Shown here: positions 39,901 to 46,941 of the stretch, piece by piece
How positions within the stretch are numbered: the first letter of the stretch is position 1
How the letters are laid out: each line of letters opens with the position of its first letter
NCBI GenBank assembly: GCA_019873655.1
Contig: JAIOAU010000010.1
Coordinates: 1-64,000 of the forward strand
Reading direction: 5' to 3'
Source of the DNA: Chloroflexota bacterium
Lineage (GTDB): Bacteria; Chloroflexota; Anaerolineae; Anaerolineales; Villigracilaceae
DNA length: 64,000 bases
The notes under the pieces: generated by a model
Database searches by the model: none
Seen by the model: the letters and a program-made list of their open reading frames with translations, nothing else
Told to the model about the DNA's origin: nothing
Translations under genes and position numbers: made by a program

Positions 39901-40655
39901 GGACGACGGTCTATGTGACCGGCTCGCGCGAGAAGGTGGTGCTCGAAACCCGCGCTACCGCCCAGAAGAAGCAAAAGGCAGAGACGCCTGCCGCGCCGCC
40001 CGCGCCGGTCATCCTGCCGTTTGGGACGCCCTCTGCCGCGCCGCCCAAGCCGGTCTCGGCGGCCGAAATCGCCTCGCAAATCGCGGCCTGGCAGGAGGCC
40101 AAGAAACCGCGTTCGCGCGTCCTGCACGGACATACCTTCCAGGTCGAGACGCCGCTGGGCAAGGCCTTCGTGACCGTCAACGAGAACGGCGGCGGTCAGC
40201 CTTTCGAGGTCTTCATCAACACCTCCAAAGCAGGTTCCGAGACGGCGGCTGTCTCGGAGGCGATTGGCAGGCTGATTTCGTATATCCTTCGCTTGACCTC
40301 GCCCATTCCGCCGCGTGACCGTCTGGCCGAGGTGGTGCGCCAGTTATCGGGCATCGGCGGCGGTCGGTCGCTGGGCTTTGGCCGCAACCGCGTCCGCTCG
40401 CTGCCCGACGGGGTGGGGCAGGTGCTGGATGAATACCTGACGGGCGGCGCGTCCCACGCGGTCGGCGATCGCGCCGAGGCGAAGGAAGACGGCGGCAACG
40501 GTCACCGACCCGAACCCGCCGCCGACCTGGGGTCGGTCTCGGCGCGCCAGTCGGCGCTGCGCATGGGCGATCTCTGCCCGGAGTGCGGCGAGGCGACGAT
40601 GGTCAACGAAGAGGGCTGCCGCAAGTGTTATACGTGCGGATATAGTGAATGTTGA
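36906..40655 (+). CDS. nrdJ: Adenosylcobalamin-dependent (class II) ribonucleotide reductase, intein-containing
   Basis: The 1249-aa precursor contains a 363-residue intein (residues 318-680); the spliced enzyme would have 886 aa. It reduces ribonucleotides to deoxyribonucleotides with a radical from coenzyme B12. The N-terminal half holds [11 protein letters not shown] (redox Cys) and [16 protein letters not shown]. The active-site NPCGE motif is split by the intein: N-P end the first part and the thiyl Cys (residue 681) starts the second. [18 protein letters not shown] follows, and a C-terminal zinc-ribbon-like CPECG...[12 protein letters not shown] ends the protein. GAGGAGA lies 9 nt upstream. 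No cobalamin riboswitch is visible. Confidence 0.95.
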   Translation: MATTSVTSQHGLLPTPPMPEDLPSVELTENARQVLLRRYVRRGDDGSLVETVEEMFWRVAYHVAKAEETWGGDVLARAREFYLLLTSKKFFPNSPTFTGAGTPLGQLAACFVLPIADDMGRDPAGIFQTLRDAALVQQTGGGNGFSFSRLRPKGAFVKSSAGQATGPVGFLRVYDHAFGEIAQGGTRRGANMGVLRVDHPDIEEFITCKTDENAITNFNISVGITDAFMQAVKDDADWDLVFPDISSPRYRGFHGTLEQARQAGIPIKVYKTVRARDLFEKIVRQAHHNGEPGVLFLDAANRANPVPHLYPLESTNPCVTGETLIYTDRGLYRADQLAAWGGAIRVATDERLGGRPFQQATHVFPTGRKAVYRLMTREGYELRLTENHAVMTRRGWIPAGQLKAGDRIYLYNRKGGFGETGTLEEGRVLGWLVGDGTVNVVRAVLSFFGEEKRELAPAFAQMVSQIVEKPGQRRAYPVGVVHIEERDEARVASDRLRRFAQEHGLTEDKFQVPASVFAGSEAMQRGFLQALFTADGQVNDGGEKGCSVRLSSSHLSLLKDVQRLLLNFGIASRIYENRRPGGYRPMPDGKGGVKEYFYLPQHELAISRSNLIRFANEIGFLTSIKQSRLLDYLARMTRGPYRESYLATVQAVEPDGVEEVYDLHEPVTHSFVANGLVVHNCGEQWLGPYENCCLGSVNLNEHCGPDGTVDWETLRQSVETATRFLDDVVEVNAYVPAVPQLKEAAHRARRIGLGIMGLADLMYHVGVRYGSPAGQEFGAQVMEFIRYHAMRTSIQLARERGPFPAIKGSIYDRDDLRWEPPRSIVPYTRDWGRPPLDWEAVREDIRKFGIRNAAQTTVAPTGTIATVAGCEGYGCEPVFALAYIRHVNDKGKDLQLTYASPRFEAALKQAGIDEKARQAIIEQVMERGTCQGLAEVPEALREVFVVAGDISAEEHVRMQAALQAFVDNSLSKTINFPEGATVEDVAQAYMLAWELGCKGTTVYVTGSREKVVLETRATAQKKQKAETPAAPPAPVILPFGTPSAAPPKPVSAAEIASQIAAWQEAKKPRSRVLHGHTFQVETPLGKAFVTVNENGGGQPFEVFINTSKAGSETAAVSEAIGRLISYILRLTSPIPPRDRLAEVVRQLSGIGGGRSLGFGRNRVRSLPDGVGQVLDEYLTGGASHAVGDRAEAKEDGGNGHRPEPAADLGSVSARQSALRMGDLCPECGEATMVNEEGCRKCYTCGYSEC
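37857..38945 (+). other. Intein with LAGLIDADG homing endonuclease in NrdJ
   Basis: 363 residues in frame. Block A starts with Cys ([10 protein letters not shown]); block B has TENHAVMT with the conserved T-x-x-H; blocks F and G are [21 protein letters not shown], ending in His-Asn, and the next residue is Cys, so all splice residues are present. Two LAGLIDADG-type motifs, [10 protein letters not shown] and [11 protein letters not shown], mark a homing endonuclease domain in the middle. Splicing should be functional because the insertion interrupts an essential active-site motif. Confidence 0.93.
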
Positions 40656-40674
40656 GCAACCTCGTCGTTGAGGT

Positions 40675-40813
40675 GATTCAACCTTTTGCTGCGGCTGGCG
40701 CGTTGCTGCTTTTCAGCATCGAATGACACGAATTTTACGAAAAAGATTCGGAGAATTCGCAAAATTCGATGCTTTTACCTTCTAGACAATCTTTGTAACG
40801 AAAAGGTTGAATC
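40675..40813. repeat. MITE-like element with 13-bp terminal inverted repeats
   Basis: A 139-bp element just after nrdJ. Its ends are perfect inverted repeats gattcaacctttt (40675-40687) and aaaaggttgaatc (40801-40813). The inside holds a long imperfect hairpin. The first 121 nt match 8783-8902 at about 93 percent. It contains no coding sequence. No clear target-site duplication was seen. Confidence 0.8.
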
Positions 40814-40830
40814 GGTTCGTTGAGAAAACT

Positions 40831-40860
40831 GGAGGCCGTTCTGAGAGGAGAACGGCCTCC
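40831..40860. terminator. Hairpin between convergent nrdJ and cyclophilin genes
   Basis: A perfect 12-bp stem ggaggccgttct/agaacggcctcc with a 6-nt loop. The minus strand continues with agttttctc, so it probably ends the minus-strand gene and may also serve nrdJ. Confidence 0.6.
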
Positions 40861-40891
40861 GGCGGTCGAATGACTATCCTTTCAGCAGGAC

Positions 40892-41596
40892 TCATTCCTC
40901 GGTGATGAGGATGGTCTCGATGACGTCGCCAGCCTGGGTGGGGGAGGCGTCGGGGTCGCGCGGCGTCAGGCCCATGAGAACGTCCATGCCCTCGATGACC
41001 TTGCCGAAGATGGTGTACGAGCCGTTCAGGCGTTCTTGCGGCGTGTAGGTGATGAAGAACTGACAGCCGTTGCGGTCGCGGCCGGAGTTGGCCATGGCCA
41101 GCATGCCCGGCTCAGCGAAGGTCAGTTCGTTGTCTTCGTTGGGGATGAAGTAGCCGGGGGTGCCTGCGCCGGTGCCGGTCGGGTCGCCGCCCTGGGCGAC
41201 GAAGCCGGGAATGACGCGGTGGAAGGTGGTGCCGTCGTAGAATCCCTGGCGGGCCAGGAAGACGAAGTTGTTGACCGTCATGGGGGCTTGAGCAGGATAG
41301 AGTTCCAGAACGATTTCTCCGCCTTTGGCCAGGACGATGGTGGCCGTGTAGCGTTTGTTCACGTCAATGGTCATTTCGGGCGGGGATGACCATTGCCTGG
41401 CATGCGCGGTCGGGCCAAGGGCGGTGGCGGTCTGATTCAGAGAAGCCCTTCGATCGGCCTGCGCCGAAAGAATCAGCCAGGCGAAAAAAGCGAGAAACAC
41501 GAAGACGATGGAGCCGATGATGAGGCGGTTGCGGGCGGCCCGCCGGGCGCGGGCGGCGCGCTGACGAGCGCGGATGGTCTGGTTCGTGACGGGCAT
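40892..41596 (-). CDS. Membrane-anchored cyclophilin-type peptidyl-prolyl isomerase
   Basis: 234 aa. A basic N-terminus is followed by one membrane helix (about residues 22-42) and a cyclophilin domain from about residue 75: FHRVIPGFVAQGGDPTGTG holds the catalytic Arg, and MANSGRDRNGCQFFIT and LNGSYTIFGKV complete the active site. It speeds cis-trans isomerisation of Xaa-Pro bonds, here outside the membrane. GGAGG lies 12 nt upstream of the start at 41596; the longer frame to 41653 runs into the promoter. Confidence 0.92.
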   Translation of the reverse strand: MPVTNQTIRARQRAARARRAARNRLIIGSIVFVFLAFFAWLILSAQADRRASLNQTATALGPTAHARQWSSPPEMTIDVNKRYTATIVLAKGGEIVLELYPAQAPMTVNNFVFLARQGFYDGTTFHRVIPGFVAQGGDPTGTGAGTPGYFIPNEDNELTFAEPGMLAMANSGRDRNGCQFFITYTPQERLNGSYTIFGKVIEGMDVLMGLTPRDPDASPTQAGDVIETILITEE

Positions 41597-41652
41597 AGGC
41601 GATTTTCCTCCATCACACTTTTCAATGTTCATTGTGGCCGAAAGGCTCTTCA

Positions 41653-41658
41653 ATTATA
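41653..41658 (-). promoter_or_regulatory. -10 element of the cyclophilin gene
   Basis: Minus-strand TATAAT about 56 nt before the start codon. No good -35 is visible. Confidence 0.45.
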
Positions 41659-41840
41659 GCGTAGTGTGTTTCGATCGTGGTCAGACAGGATGGAGGTCGA
41701 TGGCCGCTGGACGGATGCAAATGTGATGTGTGTTACACTTTTCGGCTGGCTCTTTTTCGAGTATTATTCGTGCGTTTGCGCTGCAACGGGCAAGGCGGCT
41801 GGGCAGGGAGGGCAAACGCAGTTTTTTCTGGGAGGTTTCG

Positions 41841-42788
41841 ATGAAGTTCTCGATCCCCGCTCGATCTGGAGCGGATGAATCGGACGCGTCCGTCAAACGG
41901 CTTTCCTTGAGCCGCTATTCGGCCCGCGTGGGTTTTCTGTTCATCCTGCCGTGGGTCATTGGTTTTATTTTGCTCAAGGCCATCCCGATTCTGGCGGCGC
42001 TGGTCTTTTCGTTCACCAGTTTCAATATGCTCCACCCGGAAAATATCCGCTTTGTGGGGCTGCAAAATTACCTAGCCATTTTGCACGACCGAGACGCCGG
42101 CAGCAGTCTCTTCGGTTCGATCGGTTATTTCGTCCTGGCGGTGCCGATCGAGATGATCGCCGCGCTGGGCCTGGCGGCCCTGTTCAACAGCGACTGGCTG
42201 CGCGGCAAACGCCTGCTGCGGACGCTGTTCTTCATGCCCAGCATCATTCCGGCCATGGCGATTTTTTTCATCATCTCCGGCCTGGTCAGTCCTGGCAGCG
42301 GCTGGATCAACCGCCTGATCATCGAGCCGCTCGACCTGCCGCCGCCGGCGGGCCTGTACATGCTCTTCCCGATCATCTTCGCCCTGTGGACGATTGGCCC
42401 GGGTTTTCTCATTATGCTCGGGGCGATGCAGTCCATCCCCCGAGAAATCTACGAGGCGGCGCGCGTCGACGGCGCCGGGCCGATCATGCGTTTCGTCTCG
42501 ATTACGATTCCGATGATTTCCCCGGCCATCTTTTTCAGCCTGGTCATCAACATGATCACTTCCTTCGGCGGCGTGGCCCTGCTCGACCGCGGCCTGCCTT
42601 ATAGTCAGAGCCTCTCGCCAATGGAATCCTACATCGCTTACCAGATGTTCTCTTTTCTCAACCTGGGGTATGCCAGCGCCCTGGCGTGGGTCATGTTCCT
42701 GGTCGTGATGGGCATCACCGTGGCGATCTTCCGCTCGGCGCGTTACTGGGTGCATTTCCCGGAGGAGGACGAAAATGTGGAAATTTAA
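41841..42788 (+). CDS. ABC transporter permease, MalF/sugar type
   Basis: 315 aa with six predicted membrane helices. The cytoplasmic EAA loop is clear: EIYEAARVDGAGPIMRFVSI, which contacts the ATPase. The start at 41841 is taken because GGGAGG lies 6 nt upstream; an earlier ATG at 41730 lacks it. It overlaps the next permease by 14 bp. The matching binding protein and ATPase are not in the window, so the pair relies on components elsewhere. The substrate, probably a carbohydrate, cannot be determined. Confidence 0.9.
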   Translation: MKFSIPARSGADESDASVKRLSLSRYSARVGFLFILPWVIGFILLKAIPILAALVFSFTSFNMLHPENIRFVGLQNYLAILHDRDAGSSLFGSIGYFVLAVPIEMIAALGLAALFNSDWLRGKRLLRTLFFMPSIIPAMAIFFIISGLVSPGSGWINRLIIEPLDLPPPAGLYMLFPIIFALWTIGPGFLIMLGAMQSIPREIYEAARVDGAGPIMRFVSITIPMISPAIFFSLVINMITSFGGVALLDRGLPYSQSLSPMESYIAYQMFSFLNLGYASALAWVMFLVVMGITVAIFRSARYWVHFPEEDENVEI

Positions 42789-43869
42789 ACGCCCCCGCCG
42801 GGGCGACGTCTCGACCCTGACTCTGCGCCTGTGGGATTTTACCGGCATGGCCTTGCTCAACCTGTTCGTCTGGTTGGCGGCGCTGGTCTATCTTTCGCCG
42901 CTGACGTATATGTTCATCACCTCGGTCAAGACCAGCGAACAGTTGAGCGACCCCAGCGCGCCGATTTTGCCCGCCCGTCCGGTCATGTATGAATATGAGG
43001 GCCGTTCCCGCTATGTGTATTACGTGCCGACCGAATCGGGCGAGCGCCAGTGGGCGCTGGTCGATTCGGACCGCAGCGGGGCGTTCTTCGTTGACCCGCA
43101 GAATCCGGAGGCGGGTCTGATTCGCTGGGAGGGTTCGTGGCGGACCTTGCGGCGGGTCTACGAGCCGCATTGGGAGTTCGGCAACTTCGTCACCTTGTGG
43201 GAGCGGATCGAGTACCCGCGCCTGCTGCGCAACACCCTCATCTTGGTCTTCCTGGGCGAGATCGGCGTTCTGGCGTCCTCGATTGCCGTGGCCTATGGGT
43301 TTTCGCGTTTCCCCATTCCCGGCGGCAAGTATCTGTTCCTCTTGCTGATTGCCACCATCATGGTTCCCGACAGCATCACGCTCGTGCCGACGTTTTTCAT
43401 CTACGCCAATTTGCTCGATTGGCTGCGTTCTTTTACCAACACGAGCGCCATTTACTACATTCCGCTCCTTCTTCCGCATTTCTTTGGCAGCGCCATCTAC
43501 ATTTTCCTCTTGCGGCAGAATTTCAAGGCCATTCCGCGCGACCTGGACGAGGCGGCCATGATTGACGGCGCCAGTCCGCTGCGCATTCTGATTTCGATTA
43601 TCCTGCCGCAGGCAGTTCCCACGGTGGTCACCGTCGGCCTGCTGCATTTCTTCAACGCCTGGAACGAGATGCGCATGGCCAGCCTGTTCCTGGGAGTCAG
43701 CCGGGAACGGACGATTGGGTTCAGCGCCCAGGCGTTCCAGAGTTACGGTTTCACGCCGGAATTCCTGCAAGCCAGCGCCTTGATGCTCATGATTATCCCG
43801 ATCATTGTGCTCTTCCTGGCGCAGCGTTTCTTCATGCAGGACATGGTCGTGACCGGCATAGAAAAGTGA
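42775..43869 (+). CDS. ABC transporter permease, MalG/sugar type
   Basis: 364 aa, longer than usual (about 280) because a periplasmic loop of some 90 residues (about 50-145, rich in aromatic and charged residues) sits after the first helix. The EAA loop appears as LDEAAMIDGASPLRILISIILP. It would form the heterodimeric channel with the preceding permease. The next gene starts 8 nt later in the same direction. Confidence 0.9.
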   Translation: MWKFKRPRRGDVSTLTLRLWDFTGMALLNLFVWLAALVYLSPLTYMFITSVKTSEQLSDPSAPILPARPVMYEYEGRSRYVYYVPTESGERQWALVDSDRSGAFFVDPQNPEAGLIRWEGSWRTLRRVYEPHWEFGNFVTLWERIEYPRLLRNTLILVFLGEIGVLASSIAVAYGFSRFPIPGGKYLFLLLIATIMVPDSITLVPTFFIYANLLDWLRSFTNTSAIYYIPLLLPHFFGSAIYIFLLRQNFKAIPRDLDEAAMIDGASPLRILISIILPQAVPTVVTVGLLHFFNAWNEMRMASLFLGVSRERTIGFSAQAFQSYGFTPEFLQASALMLMIIPIIVLFLAQRFFMQDMVVTGIEK

Positions 43870-43876
43870 GCCGCTG

Positions 43877-45298
43877 ATGAACAGACGCGCCTTTCGCACC
43901 ATCCTCTTTCTCTGGCTGGCCTGGGCGTTGATTCTGATCGGCTACCAGGCTTGGGCCGCCGCCCGTCTCCAGCCCCGCTTCCCCGACCTCTCTCAGGAGT
44001 GGACGGCGACTTATACCGATGTCGGCTATCAGGTCAATCGTCCGTTGCTGCTCGAACCCTTCCTGAACCATCAGGTCTGCTGGGACTCGGAATATTACAT
44101 CGGCATTGCCCTCGGCGGCTACGACGACCCGCGCATCCCGCATCTGACCCCCTTCGGGACGACCACCTATGCCATGGGCCGCATGATGGTCGGCGACCAG
44201 CCGTACGAGGGGGAGGCCATCTCGCTGGCGTATGCTTTCTTCCCCTTCTACCCGTGGATGATGTGGCTGATCTCCTGGCCGCTCAAGGTGTTGGGCCTGG
44301 GCGAGATTGCCACGGCTGCGCTGGCCGGCGTCATTGTCTCGACCCTCGGCGCGCTGGGCGGGATGTTGGCCCTCTACGACCTGACGTATGAAAAACTCGA
44401 ACATGAAGGCGCTATGCGGGCGGTCTTCTACCTGCTCATCTTCCCGACCGGCTTCTTCCTGCTCCAGGTCTATACCGAGGGATTGTTCGTCGGCCTGGCG
44501 TTTGGCTGTCTGGCGATGCTGCGGCGCGGCAAATGGCTGCCGGCTGCCCTCCTGGGCGCAGCCGCCACCCTGACGCGCGCCGTCGGCGTGGCGCTCATCA
44601 TCCCCATGGCCCTGACCTGGTTCCGCACCGGCGACTGGCTGGACGTTGACCTCGAGTGGCGGCAGATTTACTATCTCTGGAAGCATGCCCTGAGCGGAAC
44701 CTGGATAGCCATCCGCAAGTTTTTCCGCGGCCTGTTTCGCCTGCCCTCGGCGGCCTCTGAACCTTCCTGGGAGTGGCTGCGCCAGGAGATGGCGCCCATC
44801 CGTACAGTGCTGGCTTCGGCCGGCAAAATGTTCCTGGCGTTTGCGCCGCTGATCTCTTTTTTGATTTGGAAGACTTCGCGGCTGGGCCTTTCCTTCGATT
44901 TCGTCGAGATGGCTTATTTCGGGCGCGGCGTGCTGGATTTTGGGACCGCTTTCTACAACTGGTCGCTGGCCTTTGAGTACCTTTCCTCTCCCATCCCGCC
45001 CCGCGCCGCCTACTTCCTGACCGAGGTCATCGGCCTGATCATTGGCCTGGTCACCATCCTGGCCTCCATCAGGCGCTATCCAGAAATTGCCTGGTTCAGC
45101 CTGGCGGTGTTTGTCATCTCGTGGGGTAGCGGACCGGTGCAGGGCATTCAGCGCTACATCCTGGGCGCGCCGGCGGTCTTTTTCACGCTGGCCCGCTGGG
45201 GCAAACATCCGGCCTTCGATAAGGCCTGGACGATTTTCAGCGCCCTGTGGATGGGGTTCATGGCTTATTTGTTCGCCGTTGACTTCTGGGTGGCGTAG
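43877..45298 (+). CDS. PIG-V-like integral membrane mannosyltransferase
   Basis: 473 aa with ten or more predicted membrane helices. The pattern WDSEYYIGIALGGY, AFFPFYPWMMW, FPTGFFLLQVYTEGLFVGLAFG and AATLTRAVG matches the PIG-V (GPI mannosyltransferase 2-like) GT-C family; the D-S after W in the first loop is the usual catalytic Asp region. It probably transfers a lipid-linked sugar outside the membrane. Starts 8 nt after the permease stop, so it may be co-transcribed with it. Acceptor unknown. Confidence 0.82.
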   Translation: MNRRAFRTILFLWLAWALILIGYQAWAAARLQPRFPDLSQEWTATYTDVGYQVNRPLLLEPFLNHQVCWDSEYYIGIALGGYDDPRIPHLTPFGTTTYAMGRMMVGDQPYEGEAISLAYAFFPFYPWMMWLISWPLKVLGLGEIATAALAGVIVSTLGALGGMLALYDLTYEKLEHEGAMRAVFYLLIFPTGFFLLQVYTEGLFVGLAFGCLAMLRRGKWLPAALLGAAATLTRAVGVALIIPMALTWFRTGDWLDVDLEWRQIYYLWKHALSGTWIAIRKFFRGLFRLPSAASEPSWEWLRQEMAPIRTVLASAGKMFLAFAPLISFLIWKTSRLGLSFDFVEMAYFGRGVLDFGTAFYNWSLAFEYLSSPIPPRAAYFLTEVIGLIIGLVTILASIRRYPEIAWFSLAVFVISWGSGPVQGIQRYILGAPAVFFTLARWGKHPAFDKAWTIFSALWMGFMAYLFAVDFWVA

Positions 45299-45335
45299 GA
45301 AACATCGAAGTCACAAATGCCGCGAAGATTTCGTC

Positions 45336-45536
45336 AATAGACCTCTTGCATAAGTCCAACCACGCCCTGAGCGGAGCGACAAGCGGCAGCGCAGAGCGCA
45401 GTCGAAGGGCGAGTAACGAGGAAATTCAGACCATCCTGGAGAAAACGTCCTTCGACTACGCCGCGCAACCCTTCGGCAGGCTCAGGGCGTGTGGCTCCGC
45501 TCAGGACAGCGATAGTACTTTTGCAAGATGTCTAAT
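45336..45536. repeat. MITE-like element with 20-bp imperfect terminal inverted repeats
   Basis: The ends (45336-45355 and 45517-45536) are inverted repeats matching at 17 of 20 positions. Inside are further palindromes: a perfect 12-bp pair cctgagcggagc/gctccgctcagg (45366-45377, 45494-45505) and agtcgaagg/ccttcgact. No gene fits. The ends resemble terminal repeats of some transposon families, so this is probably a non-autonomous derivative. It fills most of the gap between 45299 and 45632. Confidence 0.65.
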
Positions 45537-45553
45537 AACCATCGAATCGTCAG

Positions 45554-45589
45554 AGACCCGGCCTTTCCCAGAGACCGGGTCTTTTCTTT
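45554..45589 (+). terminator. Intrinsic terminator upstream of the deoxynucleoside kinase
   Basis: An 8-bp stem agacccgg/ccgggtct (45554-45561, 45575-45582) followed by tttcttt. It insulates the kinase gene from upstream transcription. Confidence 0.6.
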
Positions 45590-45632
45590 CCAACTTCGTG
45601 TACAATTGTCTTTGTAGAGGAAGGAGATGCCT

Positions 45633-46277
45633 ATGTCCAAGCGTCTGGTCGTGGTGGCGGGCAATATCGGAGCGGGCAAGACCTCGCTGACCGAGCGCAT
45701 CGGGGCGCGGCTGGGGTGGCGCACCGATTATGAGTCCGTGGCCGATAATCCCTATCTGCCGGATTTCTACGCCGACATGCGCAGTTGGTCGTTTCACCTG
45801 CAGATTTACTTCCTCGGTCACCGCGCCGAGCAATATTTGCGGGCAGCCGCCGACCCGCGTTCGGCCATCCTCGACCGCAGCATCTATGAGGATGCTTACA
45901 TCTTCGCCCGCGCCTTGCATCACATGGGCAATCTGGCTGAGCGCGATTACCTGGCCTATCGCAAATTGTTCGACCTGGTGGTGGGCAATCTGCCGCCGCC
46001 CAATCTGCTGGTGTACCTGCGATGCCCGGTCGATGTGCTGATGGAACGCATCCGCCGCCGGGCGCGCAACATCGAGACCGGCATCTCGGCCGATTACCTG
46101 ACCCTCCTCGACACCTTCTACGACGAGTGGCTGCGTTCCTTCGACCTCTGTCCGGTGCTGACCATCCGCACCGACGACTTGGACTACGTTCATCAATCCG
46201 AGGCGCTGGACACGGTTGTCGAACGTATCCAGGCGAAACTGGGCGGCAAGGAAGAAATCGTCTTTGGGAGCGAATGA
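45633..46277 (+). CDS. Deoxynucleoside kinase
   Basis: 214 aa. P-loop VAGNIGAGKTSL at the N-terminus, the ERS-type motif as LDRSIYEDAYIFA, and a LID region RIRRRARNIE. These are features of the dNK family (deoxyadenosine/deoxyguanosine kinase type), which makes dNMPs from salvaged deoxynucleosides. ATG at 45633 is preferred because GGAG lies 6 nt upstream; the ATG at 45627 is too close to it. A TACAAT at 45601-45606 may be its -10. It is followed directly by a membrane protein gene. Confidence 0.9.
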   Translation: MSKRLVVVAGNIGAGKTSLTERIGARLGWRTDYESVADNPYLPDFYADMRSWSFHLQIYFLGHRAEQYLRAAADPRSAILDRSIYEDAYIFARALHHMGNLAERDYLAYRKLFDLVVGNLPPPNLLVYLRCPVDVLMERIRRRARNIETGISADYLTLLDTFYDEWLRSFDLCPVLTIRTDDLDYVHQSEALDTVVERIQAKLGGKEEIVFGSE

Positions 46278-46278
46278 A

Positions 46279-46881
46279 ATGAACTGGCGCAAGATCATGC
46301 TGTGGATTGCCGTTCTCTTGTTACTGGCATCCTTTGTCGCTTACGGCCTGCGGGCTGCCCAGATGGCGGTCCTGGCCCGCGACTGGTCGTCTTACAGCGA
46401 CGCCATGAAGCGGCAGGCGATCGAACTCCTTGGTCTCGACCGTCCGCTGGCCGTTCAACAGGGAACGTTTTTGGTCCTTTTCGTGGCGGCTGTTCTGGTG
46501 GGGGCAGCCTACGGAATGTACGGCTTGTCCCGGCCGGTCGTCCAGCATTCCTTGCCCGTCAAAACGATTCTGGTGCTTTCGTTGATCACCAATGTGGTCA
46601 CCACCTTGCGCGCTCTTTTGCTGGCGCCGACGCCGGTGTTTTGGCTGGCGCCCTGGTGGTTCATCATTGGCCTGGCCGTCCTGGGGCTGGCCGGCTTTGT
46701 CTTTTCACTGGCCATCTGGCAGGGACGCAAGTGGGGCATGTATGGTTTGGTCTGCTCGATGGGGCTGGCCGCGTTGTTCGACTTTCTGGGCGGAATGCCC
46801 TGGCTCAATGTCCTGTTCACCTTTTCGCTGGTGATTGTGCTCTGGCTCTTCTTGCGCCCGGTCTGGTGGCAGATGGAGTAG
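46279..46881 (+). CDS. Hypothetical membrane protein, 200 aa
   Basis: Five predicted membrane helices, no recognised family motif. It starts 1 nt after the kinase stop with GGGAG within the kinase end, so it is co-translated with the kinase. Whether it is functionally related is unknown; conserved-looking aromatic pairs near helix ends are the only visible feature. Confidence 0.75.
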   Translation: MNWRKIMLWIAVLLLLASFVAYGLRAAQMAVLARDWSSYSDAMKRQAIELLGLDRPLAVQQGTFLVLFVAAVLVGAAYGMYGLSRPVVQHSLPVKTILVLSLITNVVTTLRALLLAPTPVFWLAPWWFIIGLAVLGLAGFVFSLAIWQGRKWGMYGLVCSMGLAALFDFLGGMPWLNVLFTFSLVIVLWLFLRPVWWQME

Positions 46882-46941
46882 ATCGGGATAGAATCTCTGG
46901 AAAGCGGTTTGTCTGTGCACCGATTTGAGTGAAGCGGCGTT

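Noticed and set aside
40656-40891. tRNA or small RNA gene after nrdJ
   Set aside because: No cloverleaf or TPsiC-like GTTCGA-N-TCC motif; the sequence is explained by the inverted-repeat element and the hairpin terminator.
42775-42800. Frameshift between the two ABC permeases
   Set aside because: The 14-bp overlap is natural; both products are complete with their own EAA loops.
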